64,000 nucleotides of DNA from an uncultured Prevotella sp. (GCA_937907705.1 CALCVP010000072.1:1-64000), one strand, 5' to 3'; numbered from the stretch's first letter, positions 29,315 to 37,143 are shown. Notes: generated from the sequence alone by a model not told the origin. A program made the numbers and translations.

Positions 29315-29881
29315 ATGTCAGCATCCGCAGCACATACATTTGGCAAGAAAGAGCGGATCTGCAGCCGAAAACTGATAGACAAGCTCTTTAATGAGGGTGG
29401 CAGCCGAGCTATGGCAGCCTTCCCGGTAAGACTTGTGTATACCCGTTGCCCGCGGGAAGCGGGGCAACCCGCTGTACAGATGCTGGTAAGCGTGCCCAAG
29501 AAGTGCTTCAAGCGGGCTGTAAAGCGCAACCGCGTGAAGCGCCAAGTGCGTGAGGCATTCCGCCTGAACAAGCAAATTGTCTACAACAGTCTGCCTGCCG
29601 ACAGCGACACCACGCTGCTGTTGGCATTTATATGGATAGACAACCAACTCTATGATACCGCTGTTGTAGAGCAGAAAGTGGTCAACCTCATGCAGCGCTT
29701 GGCTGAAAAGGCAATGCGGCAAGGGCAGCATCGCCTTTCTGCCGCCCACCAACAGGGCAGCTGGCAAGGCGATACTCAAAGCCCATTGGCAAGCGTTCAT
29801 GCAGCAGATGCTGCACCTTTAGCAGACAAGGTTATGGATGCTGCCGACAGCAGCACCGTGGCAGACCCCTCCAACCCATAA
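29315..29881 (+). CDS. rnpA: Ribonuclease P protein component with long C-terminal tail
   Basis: RnpA is the protein subunit of RNase P, which matures the 5' ends of tRNAs. The signature KRAVKRNRVKRQVREAFR is intact around residues 67-84, and FGKKERICSRKLIDKLF at the start fits the family. The protein is 188 residues long against the usual 110-140. The extra 50-60 C-terminal residues are low-complexity, rich in Ala, Asp, Ser and Gln, and look disordered. The gene starts 6 bases after hemD and is followed 12 bases later by yidD. Confidence 0.93.
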   Translation: MSASAAHTFGKKERICSRKLIDKLFNEGGSRAMAAFPVRLVYTRCPREAGQPAVQMLVSVPKKCFKRAVKRNRVKRQVREAFRLNKQIVYNSLPADSDTTLLLAFIWIDNQLYDTAVVEQKVVNLMQRLAEKAMRQGQHRLSAAHQQGSWQGDTQSPLASVHAADAAPLADKVMDAADSSTVADPSNP

Positions 29882-29893
29882 TGCAGCAAACCT

Positions 29894-30139
29894 ATGGTAA
29901 AGCGATGGTTAGCCCTATTGTCTAAGGTGTTGGTGTGGTTGCTGTGTCTGCCCATTTTGTTTTACCAACGGTGCATATCGCCTTTTACGCCACCATCGTG
30001 CCGGTTTACGCCCACCTGCTCGGAATATGCACGGCAAGCCCTGCGCAAGCACGGTCCCGTTAAGGGTTTGGCACTGGCCATTTGGCGCATACTAAGGTGC
30101 AACCCCTGGGGCGGAAGCGGTTACGACCCTGTGCCGTAG
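29894..30139 (+). CDS. yidD: Membrane protein insertion efficiency factor YidD
   Basis: This 81-residue protein matches YidD, a small protein at the inner membrane that aids YidC-dependent insertion. The family motif YQRCISPFTPPSCRFTPTCSEYARQAL, with its three cysteines, is complete, and the sequence ends NPWGGSGYDPVP as expected. An N-terminal amphipathic or hydrophobic helix (LLSKVLVWLLCLPILF) provides membrane contact. The rnpA-yidD order is common in bacteria. Confidence 0.95.
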   Translation: MVKRWLALLSKVLVWLLCLPILFYQRCISPFTPPSCRFTPTCSEYARQALRKHGPVKGLALAIWRILRCNPWGGSGYDPVP

Positions 30140-30337
30140 CAATACGATTGTTGGCAGACAATACCCTGTTGGCAGGTAGAGCTTTCTCTGGTGGCAGACA
30201 GATGCATCTCCTCTTGTAGGACACTTTTTATTCTCTTGCCGATAGGCAGCTATCGGTCTGTACTCCAGTTTTACCTTACATTACCGTTGAAAACAATCCT
30301 GTTACTCAGATAACTTACTAAATAAAAATACAAAACA
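30140..30337 (+). other. Intergenic region before tyrS with small palindrome
   Basis: A hairpin CCGATAG/CTATCGG with a four-base loop (30239-30256) is the only structure seen. No T-box-like leader and no good TAnnTTTG element were found. The motif TTGGCAG occurs twice (30151, 30169), with GTGGCAG at 30191, but without a fixed step. Confidence 0.3.
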
Positions 30338-31636
30338 ATGGCAAAAAACTTTGTTGAAGAACTCAAATGGCGCGGCATGTTGGCACAAATCATGCCTGGC
30401 ACTGAGGAACTTTTGCAGAAAGAACAGGTAACTGCCTACTTAGGCACTGACCCTACTGCTGACTCATTGCATATAGGCCACTTGTGCGGAGTGATGATGT
30501 TGCGCCACTTCCAGCGCTGTGGCCACAAGCCGTTGGCACTCGTTGGCGGTGCTACCGGTATGATTGGCGACCCCTCAGGCAAGAGTCTTGAGCGCAATCT
30601 CTTGGACGAAGAGACACTCAGACACAACCAGGAGTGCATCAAGAAGCAGCTCGCCAAGTTCCTTGACTTTGAGAGCGATGCCCCTAACAAGGCAGAATTG
30701 GTCAACAACTACGACTGGATGAAAGACATGAGCTTCCTTCGCTTTGCACGTGAAGTGGGCAAGCACATCACTGTTAACTACATGATGGCAAAGGAGAGTG
30801 TACAACAGCGCTTGAACGGTGAGGCCCGCGACGGATTGTCTTTCACCGAGTTTACTTATCAGTTGCTGCAAGGCTACGACTTCTTGCACCTCTATCAGGC
30901 CAAAGGTTGCAAGCTTCAGATGGGCGGAAACGACCAATGGGGCAACATGACCACAGGTACAGAGCTTATTCGCCGTACCTTAGGAGGCGAGGCTACCGCC
31001 TTTGCACTTACCTGTCCGCTTATCACCAAGGCCGATGGCAAAAAGTTTGGAAAGACCGAGAGCGGCAATATCTGGCTCGATCCAAAGCGTACTTCGCCTT
31101 ATAAGTTCTACCAGTTCTGGCTCAACGTGAGCGATAACGATGCAGAACGCTATATCAAAATCTTCACAAGTCTTGACAAAGAGACCATCGATGCACTGAT
31201 AGAAGAGCACCGCCAAGACCCGGGACGCCGCACATTGCAGCGCCGTTTGGCAGAGGAAGTAACCGTAATGGTTCACTCTCGTGAGGCTTATGACATGGCA
31301 GTAGAGGCTTCCAACATACTGTTTGGCAAGTCAACCAAAGACAGTCTGCTGAAACTTGACGAGCAAACATTCCTCGATATCTTTGAAGGTGTGCCTCATT
31401 TTGAGGTGGAAAAGGACAAAATAGGCCAGCCGGCAGTAGAGCTCTTCACACAAGATGCGGCCATCTTTGCCAGCAAAGGCGAAATGCGCAAGCTGGTACA
31501 AGGCGGTGGCGTATCGCTCAATAAAGAGAAATTGTCAGCTTTTGACCGTCCTGTTACTGCTGAAGACCTTATTGACGGCAAGTATCTTTTGGTGCAACGC
31601 GGTAAGAAAAACTATTATCTTGTTTCTGTAAAGTAA
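30338..31636 (+). CDS. tyrS: Tyrosine--tRNA ligase
   Basis: TyrRS charges tRNA-Tyr. The 432-residue product has the class I HIGH signature in PTADSLHIGHLCGVMML (residues about 39-55), the tyrosine-site GGNDQWGNMTTG, the KMSKS-type loop as KFGKTESGNIWLD, and a C-terminal S4 RNA-binding domain with LVQGGGVSLNKEKLS. Length and order fit the bacterial TyrZ/TyrS type. Transcribed alone, before a stretch holding tRNA-Gln. Confidence 0.97.
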   Translation: MAKNFVEELKWRGMLAQIMPGTEELLQKEQVTAYLGTDPTADSLHIGHLCGVMMLRHFQRCGHKPLALVGGATGMIGDPSGKSLERNLLDEETLRHNQECIKKQLAKFLDFESDAPNKAELVNNYDWMKDMSFLRFAREVGKHITVNYMMAKESVQQRLNGEARDGLSFTEFTYQLLQGYDFLHLYQAKGCKLQMGGNDQWGNMTTGTELIRRTLGGEATAFALTCPLITKADGKKFGKTESGNIWLDPKRTSPYKFYQFWLNVSDNDAERYIKIFTSLDKETIDALIEEHRQDPGRRTLQRRLAEEVTVMVHSREAYDMAVEASNILFGKSTKDSLLKLDEQTFLDIFEGVPHFEVEKDKIGQPAVELFTQDAAIFASKGEMRKLVQGGGVSLNKEKLSAFDRPVTAEDLIDGKYLLVQRGKKNYYLVSVK

Positions 31637-32029
31637 CGGAAACAAGTTGTTGCTTCACTGACAAATAGGTGCTCGGAATTAACTGAATGATAAAAGTTGA
31701 TATGTAAATGGGCTTCGAACTCCTGCTTACATCTTGCTAAAGTGAGCGAAAAAGTCTTGTGAAAGCAATGGAAATATCATCATGAAAGCCTCTGTGTGGC
31801 TTGTGCTTTTTACCTAACGGCACAACTGCACAGAGGCTTTTGTCATGCAAGAAAACCGCAGGATAAAAGTGATGACAGTGCAACTGAAAAGCCGTATTAT
31901 AGCCACTCGTTTATGGTAGCAAAGCAGTCTTGTAGCGATAATAAAGTCTTTAAATCCCCGGTTTTATGCACTTTAATACCCCGTAAATGCACTTTTTTAG
32001 GTAAAAACAGCGAAATTGTTGCAAGAAAA
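31637..32029 (+). other. Intergenic region tyrS to tRNA-Gln
   Basis: About 390 bases without a convincing gene. It contains the hairpin at 31785-31840 and two copies of ATGCACTTT (31965-31990). A 96-codon open frame crosses the hairpin and the tRNA start and is not considered a gene. Confidence 0.4.
31785..31840 (+). terminator. Long hairpin, probable terminator
   Basis: AAAGCCTCTGTG (31785-31796) pairs perfectly with CACAGAGGCTTT (31829-31840), and flanking CATG bases extend the pairing. It ends in TTTTG and lies about 150 bases after the tyrS stop, so it may end the tyrS transcript or an unknown short RNA. Confidence 0.55.
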
Positions 32030-32061
32030 TTTGGTAGACACCCCAAAATAGCTTACCTTTG
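32030..32061 (+). promoter_or_regulatory. Promoter of tRNA-Gln
   Basis: TTTG (32030-32033), 20 bases, then TACCTTTG (32054-32061) fits the Bacteroidetes promoter. The expected start point is only a few bases before the tRNA 5' end at 32072. Confidence 0.75.
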
Positions 32062-32071
32062 CACTCGCAAT

Positions 32072-32142
32072 TGTCCTATGGTGTAATGGTAGCACTACAG
32101 TTTTTGGTTCTGTCAGTGGTGGTTCGAGTCCGCCTGGGACAA
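32072..32142 (+). tRNA. tRNA-Gln (anticodon TTG)
   Basis: The acceptor arms TGTCCTA and TGGGACA pair over seven positions with one T-G. The D arm contains GGTGTAATGGTAGCA and the T arm contains GGTTCGAGTCC. The anticodon loop TTTTGGT (32102-32108) places TTG at 32104-32106, reading CAA/CAG. Positions 31 and 39 form a T-T mismatch. The CCA end is not encoded. Confidence 0.95.
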
Positions 32143-32159
32143 CCTTTTTAATTTGGTTC

Positions 32160-32190
32160 AGCATCGTATCGCGAGGTACGATGCTTTTTT
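32160..32190 (+). terminator. Terminator of tRNA-Gln
   Basis: AGCATCGTA and TACGATGCT pair around a short GC-rich loop and are followed by a T-run (32185-32190). It lies 17 bases after the tRNA. Confidence 0.85.
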
Positions 32191-32293
32191 ATTTGTCATT
32201 GATTGGTGCGCTATTGATTATTGATTGATGTGCCATTTATCATTAATTGATATGCTATTTTTCATTAATTCCATATTTTTTGTGAATTTATTT

Positions 32294-32325
32294 TTTGCGA
32301 TTAAAGTGTATTTGTTGTATCTTTG
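32294..32325 (+). promoter_or_regulatory. Promoter of kduI
   Basis: TTTG (32294-32297), 20 bases, then TATCTTTG (32318-32325) is a strong match to the consensus. The leader to the ATG at 32428 is about 95 bases. Confidence 0.75.
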
Positions 32326-32427
32326 TTGGCAGAATGGCACTGCAATTATAATGCAATCAGTACGATAAGTAGCGACAGACAGCATAAAGAATACAGCTGA
32401 TTGATGCGTTAAATCAAGATATTAGCA

Positions 32428-33273
32428 ATGAAAACAAATTACGAAATACGCTATGCGGCTCATCCGGAAGATGCCAAACATTATGATACGGCACGTCTTC
32501 GCCGCGACTTTTTGATAGAAACTCTTTTTGTAGACGATGAAGTGAATATGGTATACTCTATGTATGACCGTATGATTGTGGGTGGTGCAGCTCCTGTCAA
32601 CGAGGCTTTGCCATTGGAAGCGATAGACCCTTTGAAGGCCGATTACTTCACCACACGTCGCGAGTTGGGCATATTCAATGTAGGCGAAGGTGAAGGTGAG
32701 GTGCATGTAGGTACCGAAGTGTACACCTTAAACTATAAAGAGGCTTTGTATGTAGGCCGTGGCGACCGTGAGATAGTGTTCGTAAGCAAAGACAAGAGCC
32801 ACCCTGCCAAATTCTATTTCAACAGCACTACGGCTCATTGCGCTTATCCATCGTGCAAGATTACACGCCAAGACGCATTGGTAGCCCACATGGGTTCGCT
32901 TGAGATGAGCAACGAGCGAGACATCAACAAGATGGTTGTGTCGCAGGTGTTGCCTACTTGTCAGCTCCAGATGGGCATGACTGAGCTGGCACCAGGTAGC
33001 GTATGGAACACGATGCCCGCTCATATTCACAGCCGAAGAATGGAGGCTTACTTCTATTTTGAACTGCCCGAAGACCAAGCAGTGTGCCATTTTATGGGCC
33101 AACCACAGGAAACTCGCCATCTATGGATGCGCGGAAACCAAGCTGTTCTCTCGCCGGAATGGAGCATACACTCTGCCGCTGCCACTCATAATTATACCTT
33201 TATCTGGGGCATGGGCGGTGAAAACCTTGACTATGGCGACCAGGATTTCTTTAAGATTACAGACTTGAAATAG
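32428..33273 (+). CDS. kduI: 4-deoxy-L-threo-5-hexosulose-uronate ketol-isomerase (5-keto-4-deoxyuronate isomerase)
   Basis: KduI isomerises the open-chain unsaturated uronate product of pectin or glycosaminoglycan lyases to 3-deoxy-D-glycero-2,5-hexodiulosonate. The 281-residue cupin-like protein has the metal-binding cluster PAHIHSRRMEAYFYFEL (two His and a Glu) and a later His in WSIHSAAATHNYTFIWGMGGEN, all in the expected places. Length is typical. The next gene, kduD, catalyses the following step; the 180-base gap has no terminator, so they probably form an operon. No lyase or SusC/D genes are seen in the window, so the substrate source lies elsewhere. Confidence 0.95.
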   Translation: MKTNYEIRYAAHPEDAKHYDTARLRRDFLIETLFVDDEVNMVYSMYDRMIVGGAAPVNEALPLEAIDPLKADYFTTRRELGIFNVGEGEGEVHVGTEVYTLNYKEALYVGRGDREIVFVSKDKSHPAKFYFNSTTAHCAYPSCKITRQDALVAHMGSLEMSNERDINKMVVSQVLPTCQLQMGMTELAPGSVWNTMPAHIHSRRMEAYFYFELPEDQAVCHFMGQPQETRHLWMRGNQAVLSPEWSIHSAAATHNYTFIWGMGGENLDYGDQDFFKITDLK

Positions 33274-33454
33274 TGCTGTTTGGCTCTTTTTGCAAGGCAA
33301 ACGGCATGGAATGTACGTATCAGGGCTTGTAAAAGCGTATAGTAATTGACTGCTAAAGTGTTGCAGCTATTGGCCAAAGCATACATAATAGCGTGCTGAA
33401 GTCTATGCGTTTGCTTACAAAATACGATATATTTTTTAATTAAATACTTAAACA

Positions 33455-34261
33455 ATGGATACATTTTCAAAGAATTTCTCACTCGAAGGAAAAGTAGCTC
33501 TCGTTACAGGTGCGGCTTATGGCATAGGTTTTGCCATTGCAGAAGCTTACGCTAAAGCAGGTGCCAAGATAGCTTTCAACTGCCGTTCTCAGCATCATAT
33601 GGACCAAGCTTTGGCCGACTATAAGGCTAAAGGCATAGAGGCTAAAGGCTATATCTGCGATGTTACCAAAGAGGAGGATGTAAAGAAGATGGTAGCTGAC
33701 ATTGAAAAGGAGTTGGGTACTATCGATATATTGGTTAATAACGCTGGTATCATCAAGCGTATTCCTATGGACGAGATGTCTGTTGAAGACTTCCGTCAGG
33801 TGATAGATATCGACCTGAACGCTCCTTTCATTGTGTCAAAGGCTGTAATACCTGGCATGAAGAAGAAGGGTCATGGCAAAATCATCAACATTTGCTCTAT
33901 GATGAGTGAGTTAGGACGTGAAACTGTGTCTGCATACGCTGCTGCCAAGGGTGGCTTGAAGATGCTTACCCGCAACATCTGCTCTGAGTTTGGCGAGTAT
34001 AACATACAGTGTAACGGTATCGGTCCGGGCTATATAGCTACCCCTCAGACTGCTCCGCTGCGCGAGCGTCAGGCTGACGGCAGCCGTCATCCATTCGACA
34101 GCTTTATCATTTCCAAGACTCCAGCTGCCCGTTGGGGCACTCCTGAGGACTTGATGGGTCCTGCTGTGTTCTTGGCTTCTGATGCTTCAGACTTCGTAAA
34201 CGGTCATGTGCTCTATGTAGATGGCGGTATCTTGGCTTACATTGGTAAGCAACCTAAGTAA
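33455..34261 (+). CDS. kduD: 2-dehydro-3-deoxy-D-gluconate 5-dehydrogenase / gluconate 5-dehydrogenase-type SDR
   Basis: The 268-residue protein is a classical short-chain dehydrogenase. The cofactor loop TGAAYGIGFAIAEAYA is at residues about 16-31, NNAG lies near residue 91, and the catalytic Ser-Tyr-Lys set includes YAAAK near residue 162. The C-terminal DFVNGHVLYVDGGILAYIGK is characteristic of KduD/Ga5DH proteins. Following kduI, it most likely reduces the hexodiulosonate to 2-keto-3-deoxygluconate with NAD(P)H. Gluconate 5-dehydrogenase activity is the main alternative; context favours KduD. A terminator hairpin follows. Confidence 0.9.
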   Translation: MDTFSKNFSLEGKVALVTGAAYGIGFAIAEAYAKAGAKIAFNCRSQHHMDQALADYKAKGIEAKGYICDVTKEEDVKKMVADIEKELGTIDILVNNAGIIKRIPMDEMSVEDFRQVIDIDLNAPFIVSKAVIPGMKKKGHGKIINICSMMSELGRETVSAYAAAKGGLKMLTRNICSEFGEYNIQCNGIGPGYIATPQTAPLRERQADGSRHPFDSFIISKTPAARWGTPEDLMGPAVFLASDASDFVNGHVLYVDGGILAYIGKQPK

Positions 34262-34280
34262 AATTTAAATGATTTATATG

Positions 34281-34336
34281 GGCGTTGACATTTGTTTTTG
34301 CTTGAGAAAGCAAGGCTGTGTGTCAACGCCTCTTTA
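34281..34336 (+). terminator. Terminator after kduD
   Basis: GGCGTTGACA (34281-34290) pairs with TGTCAACGCC (34321-34330), an inner stem around TTGCTT/AAGCAA folds the loop, and a T-rich stretch follows. Confidence 0.75.
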
Positions 34337-34484
34337 CTTTTTATACAGGTGAAAGGGTGCAAGAAGCTCTTCACCTCTTGTGTGTTTTCAAGGTGAAAAA
34401 TAGAAAGGCCCTGTTGTAAAGGTAGTTTTGCTTTTGCAACAGTGTTGACTTTTAGGGACAATAAGGTTTATATCAGTTGATGAC

Positions 34485-35912
34485 ATGGCTCATTTGTTAA
34501 TAGTAGAAGATGATGTAACGTATGCCACCATGATGCAAACGTGGCTCAGGAAGAAGGGTTTTACAGTGGATAAGGTGAGCAATGTGGCTGCTGCTGCCAA
34601 GCTGTTGTTGGCAGACAGCAATGTAGATTTGGTGTTGTCAGACCTGCGTTTGCCCGACCATGACGGCTTATTCCTGTTGAATTGGATGCGCAAGCGGCAG
34701 ATGTTGGTACCTTTTATCGTGATGACCAGCTATGCCGAGGTGCAGAATGCGGTGTTAGCCATGAAGTCGGGTGCCAGCGATTATATAGCGAAACCTGTAC
34801 AACCAGATATTCTGTTGCAGAAGATAAACGATGCGTTGCAGTCGGGTGCAGCCGGTACGGCAGCCTTTTCGGCAGCCGAAAAGGCTGCCACAGCTTCTGT
34901 TTCTGCTGCCAAGCAAAGCTCTTCGGGTACGACTTCTGCTGCCACAGCTTCCGCTTCATCCCCCGCTACGGCTGCTTCTGCTTCCGACGAGGAGGCTGTT
35001 CCTCGCTATATAGAGGGCAACAGCGAGGCTTCCCGACGTCTTTATGACTATGTATCGTTAGTGGCTCCCACGCCGATGTCGGTGCTTATCTTGGGCAATA
35101 GCGGTACAGGCAAGGAGTATGTAGCGCGCCGTATCCACCAGTTGAGTGCCCGTTCGGGCGGTCCTTTCTATGCTCTTGATTGTGGTGCAATACCCAAAGA
35201 TGTGGCAGCATCAGAGTTTTTCGGCTATCGCAAGGGTGCTTTTACGGGTGCCGTGACCGACAAGAAAGGTGCTTTTGAGCTGGCTTCGGGCGGCACCTTG
35301 TTTCTTGACGAGGTGGGCAATCTTAGCTATGATGTGCAGGTGCAGCTGCTCCGTGCGTTGCAGGAGCGCAGGATACGCCCAGTGGGCGGTGCTGACGAGA
35401 TAGAGGTAGATATCCGTTTGGTGTGTGCCACGAACGGTAATTTGGCCCAGTTGGCAGCAGAAGGCAAGTTTAGAGAAGACCTTTACCACCGTATCAACGA
35501 GTTTACCATTTATATGCCAGCCTTGAAAGACCGTGGTTCAGACCTTTTCTTGTTTGCCAATTTATTTGTAAAGCAGGCCAATGCCGAGCTTCAGCGCCAT
35601 GTGGAAGGCTTTGACGAGAAAGCCACAGAACTGTTGGCGCGCTATGATTGGCCTGGCAATCTGCGCGAATTGAACAATGTTGTCAAGCGTGCCACGCTGT
35701 TGGCGCGGGGGCGTTATATAGGTGTAGACGAGCTTTCGCAGTCTATTGTGCCTGTCAGGCAGCAGCCTTTGGCCCTTCATGACGAGGAGTCGGAGCGCCA
35801 GCGCATAGAAGATGCCTTGCGTGCTGCGGGCGGCAACAAGAGCAAAGCGGCACGCCTGTTGGGCGTTGACCGCAAGACATTGTATAACAAGTTACAGAAA
35901 TACGGCCTCTAA
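34485..35912 (+). CDS. Sigma-54-dependent response regulator (REC-AAA+-Fis HTH)
   Basis: The 475-residue NtrC-type enhancer-binding protein has three parts. The receiver domain (1-120) has the acidic pocket VEDD and phospho-acceptor Asp53 in SDLRLPDHDG. The AAA+ domain has Walker A GNSGTGKEYVA at about 203, the sigma-54 contact motif GAFTGA near 247-252, and Walker B-like GGTLFLDEVGNL. The C-terminal Fis-type helix-turn-helix is AARLLGVDRKTLYNKLQKYGL. Phosphorylated, it should remodel RNA polymerase carrying sigma-54. An Ala/Ser-rich linker (about 122-172) separates REC and AAA+, and its coding DNA holds a perfect 15+15 palindrome. The only sigma-54 promoter seen lies just downstream, before the small repeat protein; the kinase at 37488 is the likely phosphate source. 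Confidence 0.93.
   Translation: MAHLLIVEDDVTYATMMQTWLRKKGFTVDKVSNVAAAAKLLLADSNVDLVLSDLRLPDHDGLFLLNWMRKRQMLVPFIVMTSYAEVQNAVLAMKSGASDYIAKPVQPDILLQKINDALQSGAAGTAAFSAAEKAATASVSAAKQSSSGTTSAATASASSPATAASASDEEAVPRYIEGNSEASRRLYDYVSLVAPTPMSVLILGNSGTGKEYVARRIHQLSARSGGPFYALDCGAIPKDVAASEFFGYRKGAFTGAVTDKKGAFELASGGTLFLDEVGNLSYDVQVQLLRALQERRIRPVGGADEIEVDIRLVCATNGNLAQLAAEGKFREDLYHRINEFTIYMPALKDRGSDLFLFANLFVKQANAELQRHVEGFDEKATELLARYDWPGNLRELNNVVKRATLLARGRYIGVDELSQSIVPVRQQPLALHDEESERQRIEDALRAAGGNKSKAARLLGVDRKTLYNKLQKYGL
34859..34889. repeat. Perfect 31-base palindrome inside the response regulator gene
   Basis: GGCAGCCTTTTCGGC (34859-34873), a single A, then GCCGAAAAGGCTGCC (34875-34889). All 15 base pairs match. 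It encodes part of the Ala/Ser-rich linker between the receiver and AAA+ domains. Confidence 0.85.
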
Positions 35913-35977
35913 GCAGAGCGGTCGTATTTTTGTTTTCAGCAGGGTTAATAACCGGTTTCATGCTTTGATGGAACGGT

Positions 35978-36080
35978 ATTCTACACCCGGACAGACTACA
36001 TTCCACACTTTGCAGAATGGCATTCCACACTTTATTGTGGAATAATTCCACACTTGTTCCACAGTTTCCACATATTCCAT
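35978..36080. promoter_or_regulatory. Phased upstream activator sites for the sigma-54 promoter
   Basis: ATTCYACAC repeats start at 35978, 36000, 36022 and 36045, spaced 22, 22 and 23 bases (about two helical turns). The third belongs to the dyad ATTCCACA-N6-TGTGGAAT (36022-36043). Further half-sites TTCCACA occur at 36057 and 36066, and ATTCCAT at 36074. The cluster lies roughly 75-180 bases before the -12 element at 36155, the usual place for enhancer-binding protein sites. Assignment to the neighbouring regulator is inferred. Confidence 0.75.
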
Positions 36081-36141
36081 AATTTTTGGCACGCATGCTA
36101 AAGTACTGATATACAGAGTTTTAACTGTTTGATGGTAAGCT

Positions 36142-36157
36142 TGGCACGGTGGTTGCA
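36142..36157 (+). promoter_or_regulatory. Sigma-54 (RpoN) promoter
   Basis: TGGCACG-GTGG-TTGCA matches the -24/-12 consensus TGGCACG-N4-TTGCW at every position, with the invariant GG (36143-36144) and GC (36155-36156) ten bases apart. The expected start near 36168 leaves a leader of about 45 bases to the ATG at 36214. No TAnnTTTG element competes here. Confidence 0.9.
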
Positions 36158-36213
36158 ATATAGATAAGCGAAAAGAACAACAAAAATTATTAATCAATTA
36201 AATACATAGAATT

Positions 36214-36549
36214 ATGAAAAAGTTAGTTTTCGCTGCAGTAGCAGTCATCGCAATGGTTTCAGTAGGCAACGTTTTTGCAGGTCAAGCAACAGTAGAAAGC
36301 AACGCTCGCATCATAGCAGCTGACACAGTAGACACTGTTTCTACACCAGCTTCAACCACAGAGACTCCATCAACATCAACGGAGACTCCTTCAACATCAA
36401 CGGAGACTCCTTCAACATCAGCAGAGACTCCATCAACATCAACAGAGACTCCTTCAACATCAACAGATGCTCCTTCAACATCAACAGATGCTCCTGCAAG
36501 CAATGCAGATGCTCCTGCATCAACAAACGCACCTGCAACAGCAGAATAA
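36214..36549 (+). CDS. Small secreted Ser/Thr/Pro-repeat (mucin-like) protein
   Basis: The 111-residue protein has a typical signal peptide (MKKLVFAAVAVIAMVSVGNVFA) cleaved near residue 22. A short spacer contains two DTV tripeptides, which fit the Bacteroidetes O-glycosylation motif D-S/T-hydrophobic. Eight 7-residue repeats follow (ETPSTST, drifting to DAPSTST and DAPASTN), encoded by 21-base direct repeats at 36361-36528. There is no lipobox, membrane anchor or T9SS tail, so it should reach the periplasm or be released. I recognise no family. It is preceded by a sigma-54 promoter and phased activator sites and lies between the sigma-54 regulator and a phosphorelay kinase, so it is probably their output. 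Confidence 0.8.
   Translation: MKKLVFAAVAVIAMVSVGNVFAGQATVESNARIIAADTVDTVSTPASTTETPSTSTETPSTSTETPSTSAETPSTSTETPSTSTDAPSTSTDAPASNADAPASTNAPATAE
36361..36528 (+). repeat. 21-base tandem repeat, eight units, in frame
   Basis: Units start at 36361 and then every 21 bases: 36382, 36403, 36424, 36445, 36466, 36487 and 36508. The first five begin GAGACTCC and the last three GATGCTCC. Divergence rises toward the 3' end. In-frame copy-number change would lengthen or shorten the protein by seven residues per unit. Confidence 0.9.
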
Positions 36550-36580
36550 GAGGAGTTTGAGAGACCTTTAGAAATGTGTT

Positions 36581-36625
36581 GAAAGCAGGCGGTTTCAAAA
36601 CAGACAGATTTTGAGCCCCTGCTTC
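36581..36625 (+). terminator. Hairpin after the small repeat protein gene
   Basis: The outer arms GAAAGCAGG and CCTGCTTC pair, the inner arms around GGTTTCAAAA and TTTTGAGCC pair, and the loop is eight bases. No T-run follows, so it may act as a transcript-end or stability structure. Confidence 0.5.
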
Positions 36626-37143
36626 ATTCACCCTCTCTTGCCAGTGATGGTAACTTGCGTTGGGGTGATACACATTTCAAGTACAAAATATTTAATTTTT
36701 AAAACGCATATTTTATCAGACATACGCATATATAGAAGACAGCCCGCGAGGGTGGAGAAGTAAAGTTAATAGGTATTAAGTAAAGTTTTATCGTCATTCG
36801 TATTTATGTTGAAAGCAAAATACAATGATTGATAAATGCATACAATGATTAGAAAATAGGGTTCTGTATTTTTTTTAAAGTTTAGATTGTATATTAGGTG
36901 ATGAGGCCTCATGAGCTGTTAAAAAGCTTGTGAGGTTTCTCGTTTTCAGTGCGGTGTGCAATCAAAAATCATGACAAACAAAATTTGCCAAATAGCTCTT
37001 TATTATGGTTTGCAATGGGGTGGCGGCTCGTCTTTTGGTCTCTTTTTGGGTAGAAAAGCATTGCTTTTGGATAGAAAACCATGCTTTTACGCCTTGTAAC
37101 CCTATGATTTATTGGGTGAAAACACCCTGTTTGCACTGCAAGA
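36626..37143. other. Long AT-rich intergenic region
   Basis: No credible gene was found. The region holds a direct repeat ATACAATGATT (36820-36830 and 36840-36850, a 20-base step) and a hairpin at 36903-36945 (CCTCA/TGAGG and AGCT/AGCT arms) followed by GTTTTC. From about 37050 it holds degenerate copies of the 22-base array core, such as GCATTGCT at 37058 and ACCATGCT at 37078. The hairpin could end an unannotated short RNA, but no promoter was recognised. Confidence 0.4.

Noticed and set aside
30151..30197. TTGGCAG-type motifs before tyrS as another 22-base array
   Set aside because: The motif differs from the array core, and the spacings (18 and 22) are not constant.
30140..30337. T-box or other tRNA-sensing leader before tyrS
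   Set aside because: No T-box sequence or antiterminator was found; T-box control is also not typical of this phylum.
31796..32086. A 96-codon frame before tRNA-Gln
   Set aside because: It runs through a terminator-like hairpin, the tRNA promoter and the start of the tRNA.
32428..34261. A polysaccharide utilisation locus around kduI-kduD
   Set aside because: No lyase, SusC/SusD, glycosidase or sugar transporter gene is adjacent; only the two intracellular steps are present.
36820..36850. Direct repeat ATACAATGATT as an attachment site
   Set aside because: The copies are only 20 bases apart in AT-rich DNA with no integrase or element between them.
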